Notes under the pieces: model-generated
The model's database searches: none
What the model was told of the DNA's origin: nothing
Seen by the model: the letters and a program-made list of their open reading frames with translations, nothing else
Program-made: the position numbers and the translations under genes
Assembly (NCBI RefSeq): GCF_027887165.1
Contig: NC_077235.1
Span: 9,929,884 to 9,993,883, forward strand
Direction: 5' to 3'
DNA length: 64,000 nucleotides
Origin: Monodelphis domestica
Taxonomy: Eukaryota; Chordata; Mammalia; Didelphimorphia; Didelphidae
Part shown: in pieces, positions 1 to 14,904 of the stretch
Numbering within the stretch: position 1 is the stretch's first letter
Layout of the letters: the number at the start of each line of letters is the position of its first letter

Positions 1-22
1 TCTCTTTCTCTGTGTCTTTGTC

Positions 23-62
<40 letters not shown>

Positions 63-80
63 ACACACACACATACACAC
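1..80. repeat. TCTG/TC/CA microsatellite at window edge
   Basis: Tandem TCTG units pass into TC and then CA dinucleotides. It is a compound simple repeat cut by the left edge of the window. Confidence 0.9.
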
Positions 81-2335
<2,255 letters not shown>

Positions 2336-2539
2336 TAGCCCTCTCTGGTCCAAGAAGCAGCTAGTCAGCAATTAGGAGCACTGGTTTGGGATGCTTCCCC
2401 CTATTCTGGCTCTTGGCTATTTGAAAACCAGTTCTCCCATCCTCTAGAAGATGAAAAGCAAAGGTGAGGGCGGGAGTGAGGGGAAGTTACTGTGAGCACA
2501 GGGAAAGAAGCCAAGAAAACCAAAGGCTTCTATCCCATT

Positions 2540-2895
2540 TCTGACTCTGTGATCTGGGAATGTGCCCTAACCAGTCACTGGCTCATTTTCCCATCTAGAA
2601 AATGGGGCACATAAGATGATTAATAACCCCTAACAAAGGCTGTGAGAGTATGAATACCTGTTTGCCAAATACAGTTCCATTTAGCACAAGGTTGAGCTAG
2701 TCCTCAGTACAACTATAGGCAGCAATTTGGGGATAATAGAAAAAGCAATAATCTGAAATCAAAGAACTTGAGCTTTGAATCCAAACTCAGCTATTTTTCT
2801 TCGTTCTTGGTCTTGCTCAGAACCCTTCACCACTAGGGGCCTTACGTTCCTATCTGTAAAATGAAGGAGTTGGGCTAGATAACCTAGGCAGTCCT
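2540..2895 (+). repeat. Two MIR-like CORE-SINE remnants
   Basis: Two degraded copies (about 2540-2680 and 2740-2895) each carry the forward signature: a GTGATCTGGG-like run, CTCATTTTCCCATCT, and AAAATGGGG or AAAATGAAGG. Confidence 0.6.
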
Positions 2896-3439
2896 GGTGA
2901 GGTGGAGCCGTTTGCCCACTGTGGTCACCTCATCCAATTTGTCCTCTTTGGGACTCTCAGAAAGAAAATCTGACCGTTTGAGTTTGCACAGTTCTGGTGA
3001 GTGGCCATCTTGCAGTCAATCAAGAAAGAGCACCCACACCTTCTGAGGTGGAGGACTAAAGGGAAGACATAATACAAACTCCCCCCCCCAATGGCTTAAC
3101 TCTATTGGGGATTCTCTCCATGAGCAGGGCAGTGAGTTTGTATTTCCTTGTTAGGCCTTGGTTCTTCAGGGAACTGAAATATCTGAAAAAGATTGGGAGA
3201 CAAAACCAAAATCCACCTGCAAAATGGGCTTTGGTTCTAAAGAATGCCAAGAGGCGAATTCCCAAGGCCTAGAGAGAGTGCTTCCCCAAGGCACTGGATT
3301 AAACTAGAACCTCAAAGAAAGGTACATTTCCCTCTTGCCTCAAGCTCTTTAAAGCTGCTTAAAAGTAGGAAGAAAAGTCATGTATCAGTCGCCACTCCCA
3401 ATGGCAGCCACTGGTATTGTTAGAGAGACATCCAGCTCT

Positions 3440-3625
3440 GTGATGTAGCTGCATTTAGGATCACTGTCTTTTCATAGATAAGGAAACCCAGGCTCAGAGA
3501 GGCAAAGGGACTTGCCCAGGGTCACCCTTCTAGTAAGTTTTTAGAGACTTAAACCTAGAGTTTTTGATGCCAAATTCAGAACCTTCTCATCAGTGTGGGT
3601 GCTGCTGCCATTGATAGGAATCAAG
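3440..3625 (-). repeat. MIR-like CORE-SINE remnant
   Basis: The reverse signature AAGGAAACCCAGGCTCAGAG followed by ACTTGCCCAGGGTCAC marks a minus-strand CORE-SINE. Confidence 0.65.
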
Positions 3626-4074
3626 AGCCTGTCTACACCTCAGGGTAATCTTTGAGAGTTACAACATTTGGAAAATTCATCACAATGAGGCCCTGCCATG
3701 GTGATGAGTTTCTCCCTGTCCTGGAATGACAGAGCAGGTGGAAGCCTTCTTCAAATAACTTATTCTATGCTGTTTTCATTTCTTCCCAACCACCAAGTCT
3801 ACCCAAGTAAGCCTGGCACTTACCATGCAGGAAAAAGGTAGCTTCATCCCCTGGATGCCTGCAGGGGAGCCATCCACAGGTGGCCTCAGGTATAATCTTG
3901 TGTCTCCTTTCTTACACTGCCAATCAAAGGCACTGTTGGGGGTGGGCGGGGGCAGCTGGCTTTTCCCTCTCACCCCTGGGACTTGGGACTACTTCTAGAG
4001 CTGATCTCTGTGCCACCCCACCCCCTTTTCTCTTGGATACTCACTGCCCCTTAGCTCCTTCTCTCTATGTCAGC

Positions 4075-4260
4075 TTAAAAACATTAGAAATGCAAGGACT
4101 CTCAGAGCTCTGATAGTCCACACTCCACCCCCTCCTACTCCCCACCCCCTGCCTCATTTTACATATGGGAAAATTGAGCCCAGAGTAGAGAAATATGGCT
4201 TGCTCTGAGTCACACATCACATTAGTGGCAGAACTGAAACAGGAACATCCATTACATTAG
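4075..4260 (-). repeat. MAR1-like SINE
   Basis: The copy begins with an ATTAGAAATGCAAGGACTCT-like head and carries CATTTTACATATGGGAAAAT and GCTCTGAGTCACACATCACA, the usual order of a MAR1 copy read from its 3' end. It is divergent. Confidence 0.6.
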
Positions 4261-4299
4261 AACACATTGACACCAAAAGGATGCTGAGAGGATGCTCAG

Positions 4300-5900
4300 A
4301 GAATACTTGAATTAGAGAGTCAAAAGAGATCTCAGCAGCTGTCCAGTCCAGCCTGTACAGAAAAAGGAATCACCCCAATAATATAGCCAACAAATAGTTG
4401 TCTAGCTTCTGCTTAAAGATCTCTTGAGACAGTCCAGTCCAGTCCACTTTGGGACAAGACTGGGATTGTTAGGAAACTGTTCCTAACACCTATAGTGGTC
4501 TCTACAAACTGTTCGAACTGCTCCTGGGACCAAACAGGGCAAGTCTACTCACTTCTCCACGGGGCAGTCCTTCAGATACTTGAACACTACTCTCATGTTC
4601 CACCCTCACTCCTACCCCAGTCTTCTCTTCTCCCATTTTTTTATTGATCCTCATGTCATGAACTCCAGGCCCTCCCCCTTCCTGGTTGCTTTCCTCTGGA
4701 CACTCTGGCTTTTCATTGTCCTTCTTAAACCATAGTACTCACAACTGAATACAACCCTCCTAGCTGGGGTCTGATTAGGGCAGAGATCAGTGAGACTCTC
4801 ACCTCCCTATTCCTGAAAGACTTTCCTCTCTTAATGTAGTACAAGGTGGCATTGGCTTGTTTTGGAGACCACATCAATTAATAAATAAACATTTATTAAG
4901 TACCTACTATGTGCCAAGGACTGTGCTAAGCACTGCCTACTCCTGTTGAGCTTGCAGTCCACTAATACTCCCAGATCTTTTTCAGAACCAGTACCATCCA
5001 GCCACGCATTCCCTAGGTATGGAATTGATTTTGGTACCCAAGAGCAAGACTTCCATTAGACCATTAGAGCCTGTTGCTCTAGCTTGATAGGAACCTCTTG
5101 GATACTGACTCTTGCCATCAAGTGTCGTAGTGCTCCCAGCTTGGGGCCACCTGAAAATTTGATGAGCCAGTCATCTATATCTTTATCTAAGATAGTGGTA
5201 AAAGTGTGAAAGAGTTGAGTCCAGTAAAGATGCCTAGGCTACTCCACAAGTAACCATGTCTTCACTGATCCATTGACAGTTATTTTCCAAGTCTAGTCAT
5301 CCAACCCATGTCAAATCTAAGCAGATTGTCACCCAGTCCTTCTCCCTCCATCCTCTCTTCAAGAACAATATAAAAGACATTTATCAGAAACCTTGCTGAA
5401 ATGTAGGTAGACTATGTTGCTGCTATCCCCCTTCCCAACTTGTTTAGTAACCCTGTCCAAAAAGGAAATGCTATTCGTCTGCTATGACCTGTTCTGGACA
5501 AAACCATGCTGGCTCCTTGGAATCATTTGCTTCTCTTTCTCTATACTCGCTAATCATCTCTTTCATGATCTCTTTTAGGGTTTTCCCTGGAATTGGAGTC
5601 AAGCTCATTGGCTGACAGTTTGTAAGCTATTGCTTCCCTTTTTTTGGAGATTGGAAAAACACTTGCCCATTCTCCATCTTGTGGTACCTCTGCCGTTTTC
5701 CATGATCTTTCAAACATCACTGAGATTGTTCAACTCTCACACTGGCCAGTTCTTTCAGGATTCAAGAGTTTAGTTCATCTGGGCCAAGTGACTTAAATTA
5801 TCAAGAGCCCCTAGATATTCTCTTACTGTTCTCCTTCCTTTCCTTGGGCACCAACTTTCTGTGGGTCATTTTTGTTCTGTCCTTTCCAGTGTGAGAACCA
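4300..5900 (-). mobile_element. Old CR1/L3-clade LINE, ORF2 and 3' part, minus strand
   Basis: Read on the minus strand, 5350-5640 gives reverse-transcriptase fragments in the right order: SLTPIPGK, then SQHGFVQNRS, then VYLHFSK. These match the CR1/L3 motifs SLTSVPGK, SQHGF and VYLDFSKAFD. The 3' part extends to about 4300, with typical L3 wording such as CTTCTGCTTAAAGATCTCTT. A minus-strand L2-tail-like piece (AACATTTATTAAGTACCTAC) interrupts it at about 4872-4945. The copy is heavily decayed, in keeping with an element older than the marsupial radiation. Confidence 0.75.
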
Positions 5901-6044
5901 TTCTCTTTTGCCAAGAAAACAGAAACACAGCAAGAGATGAGCCACCATCTCTGACTTTTCTCTGTTGTCAGTTACCCATCTTCTCACGTACCCGAAGCAA
6001 AGGTTCTATCCTATACCATCTTTGAGCTTCCTTTTTCATCCAGT

Positions 6045-6310
6045 ATAAGTGGCTAGGTGGCATAGTGGAGGGAGTGCTAGACTTGGATTCATGAAGATCT
6101 AAGTTTGAATCTCCCCCAAACACTTCCTAGCTGGGTGACCCTGGGAAAGTTACTTCACCTCTGTCTGCCTCATTTCTCCATCTGTAAAATGGGAACAATA
6201 ACAGCATCTACTTCCTAGGGTTGTTGTGAGGATCAAACAAGAAAGCACTTTGTAAAACTTGGAAGTGCTCTGTAAGTGCTAGCTATTATTTTGTTATTAT
6301 TATAACCAAA
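6045..6310 (+). repeat. tRNA-derived SINE of the MIR/THER type
   Basis: It opens with GGCTAGGTGGCATAGTGGAG and has TAAGTTTGAATCTC as a tRNA B-box-like stretch. It continues through GTGACCCTGGGAAAGTTACT and GTAAAATGGGAACAATAACA, ending in a CORE-type 3' half. It looks nearly full length. Confidence 0.75.
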
Positions 6311-6586
6311 AATACCCCAATCCTTTGGGGATGTTTTTAGATTACTCTCACCTGCCACAGTTCATCCTGGGCTTTAGCTTTCCTGACATCATTTTTACAA
6401 GATTATTCCAAACTCTTATATTCATCATCCTCTGTTACTTGGCCTTGCATTCATCCATTTTCTGTGCTTTGATGTATTGGCTGGTGAGTTCCCTGTGCAT
6501 CCACATCAGTCTCTTCAGATAGATCCCATTTTTCTGGCACATTGGAATTGTTTCCCTTTGTGTCTTTAGAATTCCATCCTTGAGCT

Positions 6587-6589
6587 CAA

Positions 6590-6624
<35 letters not shown>

Positions 6625-6659
6625 ACAACAACAGCAGCAGCAGCAGCAACAACAACAGA
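6587..6659 (+). repeat. Interrupted CAA/CAG trinucleotide repeat
   Basis: About 24 CAA and CAG triplets in two mixed blocks lie directly after a SINE tail, inside the XKRX intron. Frames through it give poly-Gln, poly-Ala or poly-Ser, but nothing supports coding. Confidence 0.9.
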
Positions 6660-6949
6660 GTCTCGGAGTAGGAAGGGAGCCCAGAGTTCCATCAGCTAGT
6701 CCAACCCATAACTCAAGCAGAAGTCCCTGAGAAACAGTCATCCAGGCCCCACGTGAGTCCCAGGGGGTCAGTAGGCATCTTCACTACTTCCCAGTGCAGC
6801 CCATTCCACTTTGGGTAGTTATTGTTGGGCAGTTCTCCCATTTGAGCAGAGATAAGTGCCTTGCCCAAATGGGCAGATCTGAGCCCAGGCACCCCGATTG
6901 CAAGCCCCACATGGCTTCTACTATTTCTCTCAAAACCCTGAACTCTTCA

Positions 6950-7110
6950 CATTTTAAGGAGAGCAGGATTAGATCTGGAAGAGACCTCTCAGATCAGCTA
7001 CTCAGTCCCCAGAATGAAAAAATGACTTGCCTCAGGTTACCCCAGTAGCAAGCAGTAAAATCAGGCTTTGAATTCAAGTTCCCTTTCTATACTTGGCACC
7101 ACTCTGTACC
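6950..7110 (-). repeat. MAR1-like SINE
   Basis: The order GATCTGGAAGAGACCTCTCA, AATGACTTGCCTCAGG and CTTTGAATTCAAGTTCC is the reverse-strand MAR1 layout. Confidence 0.6.
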
Positions 7111-7164
7111 CCTTTGTAGTATATTTCTCTAGGGTTAATTAAGACTCCTATGTAAGTATAGTCA

Positions 7165-7570
7165 AGTGTGATAGAATCATAGATTTTAAGCTGCAAAGGA
7201 CTAGCTTTGAGGTCCTTTAGACCAATGGCATCAAACTCAAAGAGAAACAGAGGGCACTAACCCATTCGTAAAGATCCTGGTGGGCTGTATATTAACTTAG
7301 AAAACTGTTTGTCTTTATATATTTCCTTTTTTAAAATACATCAACACATTAAAATCAGATAGGAACTCCATTTTAACTGGGGTTGGGGCCATACTTGGGA
7401 GTGTTGTGTGTCATATGTGGCCTACAGGTCTTGTATTTGACACTTCCGATTTAGACTAATCCCTTCATTTTTCAGATGAGAAAAATGAAGGCTCCGAGGG
7501 TAAGTGACTTGTCCAAGGTCATACAAATACTACGTTATAGAGCCTCGATTTGAACAGAGACCGTCTGACT
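7165..7570 (-). repeat. MAR1-like SINE split by a hAT-like insertion
   Basis: The first half (7165-7222, head ATAGAATCATAGATTTTAAG) and the second half (7457-7570, with CAGATGAGAAAAATGAAGGC and AAGTGACTTGTCCAAGGTCA) form one MAR1 copy when the intervening 226-bp element is removed. Confidence 0.75.
7223..7448. mobile_element. Non-autonomous hAT-like DNA transposon (MITE)
   Basis: The ends are imperfect inverted repeats: CAATGGCATCAAACT on the left, and the right end reads CGGAAGTGTCAAATA in reverse. Flanking 8-bp copies CTTTAGAC (7215-7222) and ATTTAGAC (7449-7456) differ at one base, which fits the 8-bp target duplication of hAT elements. There is no transposase reading frame. It sits inside a MAR1 SINE and is therefore younger than that copy. 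Confidence 0.65.
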
Positions 7571-7614
7571 AGAAGCCCAGTACTTTTTCTTGGCTATTGT
7601 GTACAAATGGTAGA

Positions 7615-9200
7615 ACTGGTTTTTTTTTAACAAAGTTTTTATCTGAGCTACCTCTCTCAATATAGGTTGAGTTTTTATTCTTTTCCTCAATTGAGCTGTA
7701 AATATCTTTTCCATGTCTGCTGGGAGTCCCATTTCACAGGGCCATAGCTGCCTTCCTCCTGCCCCCTTATTTGCCCTTGTCTTACATTTATTGCTTTCTT
7801 CGGGTTAGTTTCAGGACATGACCTTTTTTTTTATCATTTAAGACTATTCATATTGGTATCTTTTGTTTTTATGTCACCTTTATTTCCAAATATCACCCCA
7901 CTATTTCTTACCCACTCAGCCAGCCCTTGTGACAAAGGAGAAATAAGAAAGAGAAAAGCAGCAGCTCAAGAGAACTACCTTGGTATACACTACATGTGGC
8001 TGATGCTATGTGCAAGAGCCCACTCTCATGGATAATTTGCTACCTTTGCAAAAAGGGATGGAAGTGCCTTTTCTCAACTCTTCTTCAAACTCGGTCAACC
8101 TAATTAAATAGCATCCAGTTTCTCGTTCTTTCCATTTACATTGTCATCAGCAGCATGCATATTGTTTTCTTGGCTCTACCCTCTTTGTATAAGTTCACAT
8201 AAGTCTTGCCATGCTTCTTTGAATTCTTCATATCCATCATTTGATATGATTCAATAATATCCGATTACATTTGTGGACCACACTTTGAGGTTTCTAATAT
8301 TAGCTAACATTATGTGGTGCTCTAAGGTTTATGAAACACTTTGAATCTGTTCTTATTTGATCCTCACAACAGTCCTGTAATGTAAGATATAGTACGAATG
8401 AGGAAACTGAGGCTTAGAAAGAACAGATTCATTCATCCAGTAAGTATGTGAGGCAGGATTAGAACCTGAGGCTTCTGACTCCAAATCCTACGCTCTATCC
8501 ACTGCACCACTAGACCACCCTAATACACCTAGCAGTATGATCTCTTGCTCAACGCGTATGGACATCTGAGTCCAGATGCCTTTTTACACATCCTTTTAGC
8601 AGAATTCCACCTTGCTTTCCAGCATAGTTGAAGCAGTCACCACTCGATGTAGAGTGTATCAGAATGTCTGTCTTTTTCCAGCCCCTCCAGCATTGATTAT
8701 TTCTGTTCTTTATCATCTTTATGACCTGGTTGGGAGTGAGATGAAGCCTCGGAGTTGTTTCAACTTACAATTTCTCTTTTTCTTAAGAACTTGGAGGACA
8801 CTTTCTTTTATAAGTTTGTCAGTGGAACGGTTTATAGTTCTTTGGAGGACTATTTGGTTAGATCATTTGAACACTTAGCCAGTGGGGACTGGCTCTTGGT
8901 CTTAGGGCTTTGTGTTAAAACTCTTTATATCTTTCATATCAGAGATATCCTTGGTAGTCTGATGGTTTTCCCCCAGTTGATGGGAAAACCCTGGCCATAG
9001 CCTTTTTATATATCCGAACTGCTTTGATTTTGCTAGGGACAAAAGGTTTCAACTTAATTTAATCAAAATGGTTTCTTTTCTTCCTTGTGATCCTCTCTGT
9101 CCCTTGTTTGGTTGAGAATTCTTTCTAGCCATAGTTATGAAAGGCCCCTGAACTTATTTGTTTCCAATAATTGACTTTTTTTTTATTATATGCCCTTTTC
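7615..9200 (-). mobile_element. Old L1 3'-end fragments, minus strand
   Basis: Antisense L1 3'-UTR wording is recognisable, for example TAAGTCTTGCCATGCTTC, TCACCACTCGATGTAGAG and the GGTTTCAACTTAATTTAATC region. It is much more divergent than the L1 copies at 42-54 kb. A minus-strand CORE-SINE (8295-8520) interrupts it. Confidence 0.55.
8295..8520 (-). repeat. CORE-SINE (MIR family)
   Basis: Nearly full-length reverse copy: GATCCTCACAACAGTCCTGT, GAGGAAACTGAGGCTTAGAA, GAGGCAGGATTAGAACCTGA and TATCCACTGCACCACTAGAC appear in order. Confidence 0.75.
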
Positions 9201-9694
9201 CATTCAAAGTGCCTCTCTATTTTGAGCTTTCTGTGGCACACACTGTAGGATGTTGTTCAAAACCATCTGCTTTCTGCTACAGTGCTTTCAGGGTTTCCCA
9301 GCAGTTTTTGTCAAATAGTTAATCAAACGTGGAGTTTTGGTGTTTGAATAGTGACCATCCAGAAAAGGCAATAATCTAGTTTTTTCTACTCATCCTCTTT
9401 TCTCTTTTTCTCTGTGATCAGATGGTTTGGATGATTATTGCTTAGAATCGAATTTGAGTTCTATAAGAGCTAGTCTCATTGCATCCCTGTCTGGACCTAA
9501 CCAGGCTCATGTTATTACCATTCCAAGACTGGGAGAGAAGAATTCAGATGGGAAGGAAGAAGATTTATAGCTCTTCCTACCCAGTCCCTGGGCCTAAGTG
9601 ATAGAGCTAAGGGAGCTCCAAGTTGAATCCACCAAAAAGGAGGCCTAGGTAACACCAGGAAGTCAGTTTAGATGAGAGACAATTAAGGAACCCA

Positions 9695-9870
9695 AGTCAG
9701 GTAGCTTCAAATAACTTACGACTTTATCTAATCTCATCCTTTCATTTTCAAGGAGAAAACTGAGGCTCAGAGATAGTAAATGATTTGCCTAAAGTCATAC
9801 CATTTAGGAAATAGCTCACCTGATGTTTGAACCTACCCTTTTCTCTAATTCTCTGATTCTAAATCTAGAA
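9695..9870 (-). repeat. CORE-SINE remnant
   Basis: AGAAAACTGAGGCTCAGAGA and TTTGCCTAAAGTCATACC mark a reverse copy just upstream of the last XKRX exon. Confidence 0.6.
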
Positions 9871-9924
9871 TCATTTGCACTGTACCATGATATTGCTTGT
9901 GTAAGACTCATGTCTAAACCCTGA

Positions 9925-10707
<783 letters not shown>

Positions 10708-11690
10708 TGCTTCTCTTCCCCTGCTGGATCTTTTGGGGGGTACTGAGGGAGAGTGGGGAGGGTTGCTGAGAGGAGACCTACAACTCAAAGTATGAGGATG
10801 ATGACCAAGCACTTAGAAGAGTGGTCACCTGACTTTGAGATGGCTGGCCAGAATGAGCCCATTCAGGTAGGAGTCTGGGTCCTCAAGCTGTGTGGAACTT
10901 ACAATTCACAGGGTTGACCACAGAAGAAAGGCCAAACCCAGCTCTTGTTTCCCACCCATATATCCATACATATGCCCCTTTGAGAGTGTACATAGACAGA
11001 CAGACAGACACACACACACACACACACACACACAGCACTGGGAACCATCTGGAAACTCACCACAGATGGGATGACTACACTTCCAGGGCTGAGCTGCTTA
11101 ACTGTATTTTGGGACCAGTGATGGCCCATCTGGAGCTCACACGCTCCAGGAGAAGGGGTCCAGGACCCTCAGATTTTTTCAGGAGAGTGGTCCTCCCTCC
11201 CACCCCCTCCCAGTTTGACCTGTGGCCCTTCAGGCCTAAGTTATCCTTTCAGCATGCTCTTTTCAGGGCTTTCCTGCATGGACTGTCAGGTGCGTGGGGG
11301 AGAAGAGAATGGTTTTCTCAGATCCACATCCCGACCACTCCATATTTGGGCACCTCATTATCAGGAATTCCTGCAAGTCAGCACCTTCTCTCACAACCCA
11401 GATGTTCTCTTAGCATTTGATTATAAATTATTTCAACAATACTGAACTATGACTGAAGATGTTTTTACTTTGTCCCCTATGTTTACCTTCTTTCTAGATA
11501 CTATCACTTAACTATTTTATTTCAGGAATGGAGGGAAGTATATTTGGAACATTCCTTTCCTGGTGGTTGGGGAAGAGAAAGAGTTGCCACTCTAAAGGGG
11601 CAAGATATAAACCAAGTCAATCTCATTTACCAAATCACATTTGAGATTACAGAAAAAGAGGTGGTCCTCCTCATCCCAGAAGTCCAGAAT
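10708..11690 (+). other. Probable XKRX 3' UTR, proximal part
   Basis: This is mostly non-repetitive sequence after the stop codon. It contains a CAGA/CA microsatellite at about 10995-11034. No good AATAAA lies in this part, so the transcript either extends further or uses a variant signal. Confidence 0.4.
10995..11034. repeat. CAGA/CA dinucleotide repeat
   Basis: CAGA units pass into about ten uninterrupted CA units. Confidence 0.9.
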
Positions 11691-12370
11691 TAGAGAATTT
11701 GATGGGCCTCAGGCCATCAAGTCCAACCCATCCCCACAAAGAAGCTAGGACTACAACATGCTGGACAAGTGTCCATCCAGTCTCTGCTTAAAGACCTCTA
11801 ACAAGGGGGATCTCATCACTTCTTAAGGCAGCCCCTTTCAATGTGGGAGGCTCCAAGTGTTAGCAAGTTTTCTTGACAGGCCTAAATTTGCCTCTCTGTA
11901 ATGCGCCTTCCCTACACTCTCATTCCCATTGCTTCTGGTTCTGCTCTTTAGCCCTTTAGGTGGGGCCAAACAGAACAAGTCCAATCCTTCCTCCCTAGAA
12001 TGACTTTTGTAGCACTTGGAGATAACTGCCTTGTTCTTCCCACCCCCATTTCTCCCAAGATTTCTCTTTTCCAGGCTAAGCATGTACAGTTCCTTCAATT
12101 GATCCTCTTCTGGCATAGACTTGGGGTCTTTCAACATCCCAGTCGCCCTCTTCCCAACGTTTCCAGCTTGCCAGTGACCCTCCTTGACTTGTCTGATCAG
12201 GGCAGAGTCCAATGGGATTGCCTGCAACTCACTTTTCCCAGGTAGCTCAAGCTCCCATTCACTCTCTTAGCTGCTCTATCATGGTGTTGCGGCCTTAAAC
12301 AGGCAATCCCCAAGGCCCTCAGGGCTTTTTTTCAGATGAGCTCTTCTCTAACTATACCTCCTCCATCTTT
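11690..12370 (-). mobile_element. L3/CR1 LINE 3' end, minus strand
   Basis: It has the antisense layout of the L3 3' region: CATCAAGTCCAACCCATCC, CAGTCTCTGCTTAAAGACCT, CTTCTGGTTCTGCTCTTTAG, CCAAACAGAACAAGTCCAAT, GGGCAGAGTCCAATGGGA. It is old and divergent. Confidence 0.65.
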
Positions 12371-12469
12371 GTTCACTTTAAGTGAGTAGTTTGTATTCAC
12401 CAACCTTCTTGTCCCCACATGGATGGATGCAGGTATTTCTTTTCTTTTCTGTTTTTTTTTAATGTAGTA

Positions 12470-12580
12470 TTAGCTGTATCTTTAAGTCTCTTAAAAGCAA
12501 GGCCTATCTTTTTCTCTCTGCTATACCTAGTATGGTGCATTGTATACAGTAGGAGCCTAATAAATATCTATTGAATTGCT
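12470..12580 (+). repeat. L2 3' tail
   Basis: TAGTATGGTGCATTGTATAC followed by AGTAGGAGCCTAATAAATAT is the standard L2/MIR tail in forward orientation. Confidence 0.65.
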
Positions 12581-12599
12581 TTACATTGCACTGACTTTG

Positions 12600-12800
12600 G
12601 AATAGTATTTGACATTTATTTATTTAATGTTAGCAAAGGGATTTCTGGACATTATCTCAATCTGAGGCTCACCACAGCCCTGTGAAATAATTATCATTAT
12701 CTCCATTTTACAGGAGAGGAAGCTGAGGTCCAGAGAGGCTAAATGACTGGTCCAGATGGCAGAGCTAGGATTTAAGCCTAAGCCTCATGGCTGCCACTCT
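12600..12800 (-). repeat. CORE-SINE remnant
   Basis: CCATTTTACAGGAGAGGAAG and CCAGAGAGGCTAAATGACTG mark the reverse copy. Confidence 0.65.
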
Positions 12801-13439
12801 GATATTTGTCTGACTGATTGTCCTCGGCCTGCTTCCCAGTAAATAATGGAGCTAGGCCTTGGGAGATAGCCACATGACCTCCTAATGTCCCCTACCCATG
12901 AGCACAAGTGGAACTCGAGCCCATCTGTCATAGCTGTGATATGATCCATTGACATGAGTGCCCCATACCACAGCAATAGAGAGTCAGGAGAACTGGCAGG
13001 AAGCCCTGTAGAGCTGAGATGGAAACAGCTGCATTAGAGAAGGCTGTTTCTGGACTGGATTGACAGGCTAGTTGCCCAACCCTTCTAGTTGGTGAGGATC
13101 CTTGACTTGATAGGTAAATTCTTTCTTATTTCCTTTCCAACCTCAGTGACCCAACATGTTGGGAATGTAAAGAATGTAGGCAGGAGGGTGGAGAGAAGCC
13201 TCTAACCTGAAAAACCAGGAGGAGCTGTCCAGTAGGTGGGATCTCTTTTCCCCACAAAAGTCAGTAAGGGTGGAATAGAGGATGGATTCTGCTTGACTTA
13301 GGCAATGGGGCTGGACTTGGAGGCAGGAGCTTTGGCCTAGCATCCTGCCTCTGACACTGGTCATCCAAATGGCAGCCTTTCTGAATCTTAGTTGTCTCAT
13401 TTGTAAAACAAGGACAAAAATTCTGCCTATAGTGGTACC

Positions 13440-13625
13440 TCATCAGATCATAGGTTTAATGCTGGAAGGGAGATCAGAGGTCTAATTCAACAGACTGAGG
13501 TCCTGTGAGGAAGTGATTCCTAGTCATAGGCTCATAAGTCTAGGTCGAAGGGGCCTCAGGTCTTTCTTGCCTAATATGGTAAGGAGATAAGTGGCAGCAT
13601 CAGGATTCAAACCCAGGACTTTCCA
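13440..13625 (-). repeat. One or two MAR1-like heads
   Basis: GATCATAGGTTTAATGCTGG and, 80 bases on, GTCATAGGCTCATAAGTCTA are both MAR1 reverse-strand heads. The second is followed by TCAGGATTCAAACCCAGGAC. Confidence 0.5.
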
Positions 13626-13629
13626 GAGC

Positions 13630-14345
13630 AGCACATCACTTCCCTGGGCTATTGGGAAGATCAAATGAGTAACAGTATGCTGAGTGCATTGTTCATCTTC
13701 AAGGACAAAAGAAATAACAGCTAGAATAGCTATAGAGTGTTCAAAGGCAGGAAGGAGGTGTGGGGGGAATCTTCCCATCTCCCAACACTGCCTGAAGTCA
13801 CTATGATCTCCCCTACATAGCATACTGGACATGGCGGGGCACATTTTCCTAGATGAGATAAGAGGTCAGGAAGGGGAAAGGAGTTACTCCAGGGGCACAG
13901 GCCAGTAATGGGGCCTGGGACTAAGGAGAGAAGAACATCCCAACCCCATATAAATTCAGCCATGCTAAGGCTGTCCAAATGAACATGCCAGCTATTCATT
14001 GAGCACTGCAGGTGGAGAGGCATATGGTAATGGGGGAAGGGGGGAGATAGAATCGATTCAACAAATTGGGTACCACAAACAAAATCCCACCAGACTGGCT
14101 GCTCTTCCCTTGTTAACCACAGCAACCCCATCATGCCTTCTTTGATCCAGCCCAACTGTCCTACACTGGGTAGGCCACATCCCACAGTAGTAGTAGGAGC
14201 CCTGGAATGTACCCGGCTCAAGTACCACCCACTCAGTGTGACTTAACCTGTTCTCCAACCAGCCTTCTTCCAAGCTGAATTCAGGCGCTCTGTCCCTCTC
14301 CAAATGTCTCCAGAACCCTTGGGCTGGAATTCTCTTTTACTCCCC
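13630..14345. other. No gene recognised
   Basis: This stretch has no repeat I can name and no reading frame with recognisable protein motifs. Open frames on the minus strand here are short and look like chance. Confidence 0.4.
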
Positions 14346-14500
14346 CGGGGGACCCTGGACAAGCCACTCAAGCTCAGTTTTCTCCACTTTTAAGATGGGA
14401 ATAATAACAGCTCCCACCTCCCAGAGTTGTTGTTAGGATCAGAAGAGAGAATGTTTGTAGCATGCCTGGCAACAGGGTAGGTGCTTGCTAATTGCTTCCA
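14346..14500 (+). repeat. MIR-like CORE-SINE
   Basis: GACCCTGGACAAGCCACTCA, AAGATGGGAATAATAACAGC and GTAGGTGCTTGCTAATTG appear in forward order. Confidence 0.65.
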
Positions 14501-14880
14501 TCCCACGCCAAACTGGAGCCTCCCAGCAATGCTGTGTGGGCAGGGGCCTAGACAATCCAAATGCTCTGTACCTCAATACTCTGAAGCTGTGCTTCTCCAC
14601 CACTGGACATACTTCCTATCCCAAGGATGAGACTGAGCAGGAAGCCTGCCCCCTGCCCCCTTTCCTTTCTGCTGGTTTTTTGCCAGAATGCTTGTATTCC
14701 TTTTCTAATGCTAGTTTTAATAGAGACTGGTCCATAATGGAAACCCTGCATGCCTAGGGAAGGGGGAATCTCTGGCTCCCAGATTAACCTTCACTTTTTT
14801 GAAATTATTGATTGGCCATGTGACTTTTTCCCTCTGTTCATACATTTGTGCTATCTACCCCTGAACTTCCAGCACATTTC

Positions 14881-14886
14881 AATAAA
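14881..14886 (+). terminator. Candidate XKRX polyadenylation signal
   Basis: AATAAA lies about 4.2 kb past the XKRX stop, in sequence that is not an obvious repeat tail, unlike the AATAAA at 12559. It would give a long 3' UTR that includes old repeats. The sequence alone cannot show that it is used. Confidence 0.3.
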
Positions 14887-14904
14887 ATTGTTCAGGGAAA
14901 AAAT

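Noticed and set aside
12559-12564. AATAAA as the XKRX poly(A) signal
   Set aside because: It belongs to an L2/MIR tail (CCTAATAAATATCTATTG). It is possible but has no independent support.
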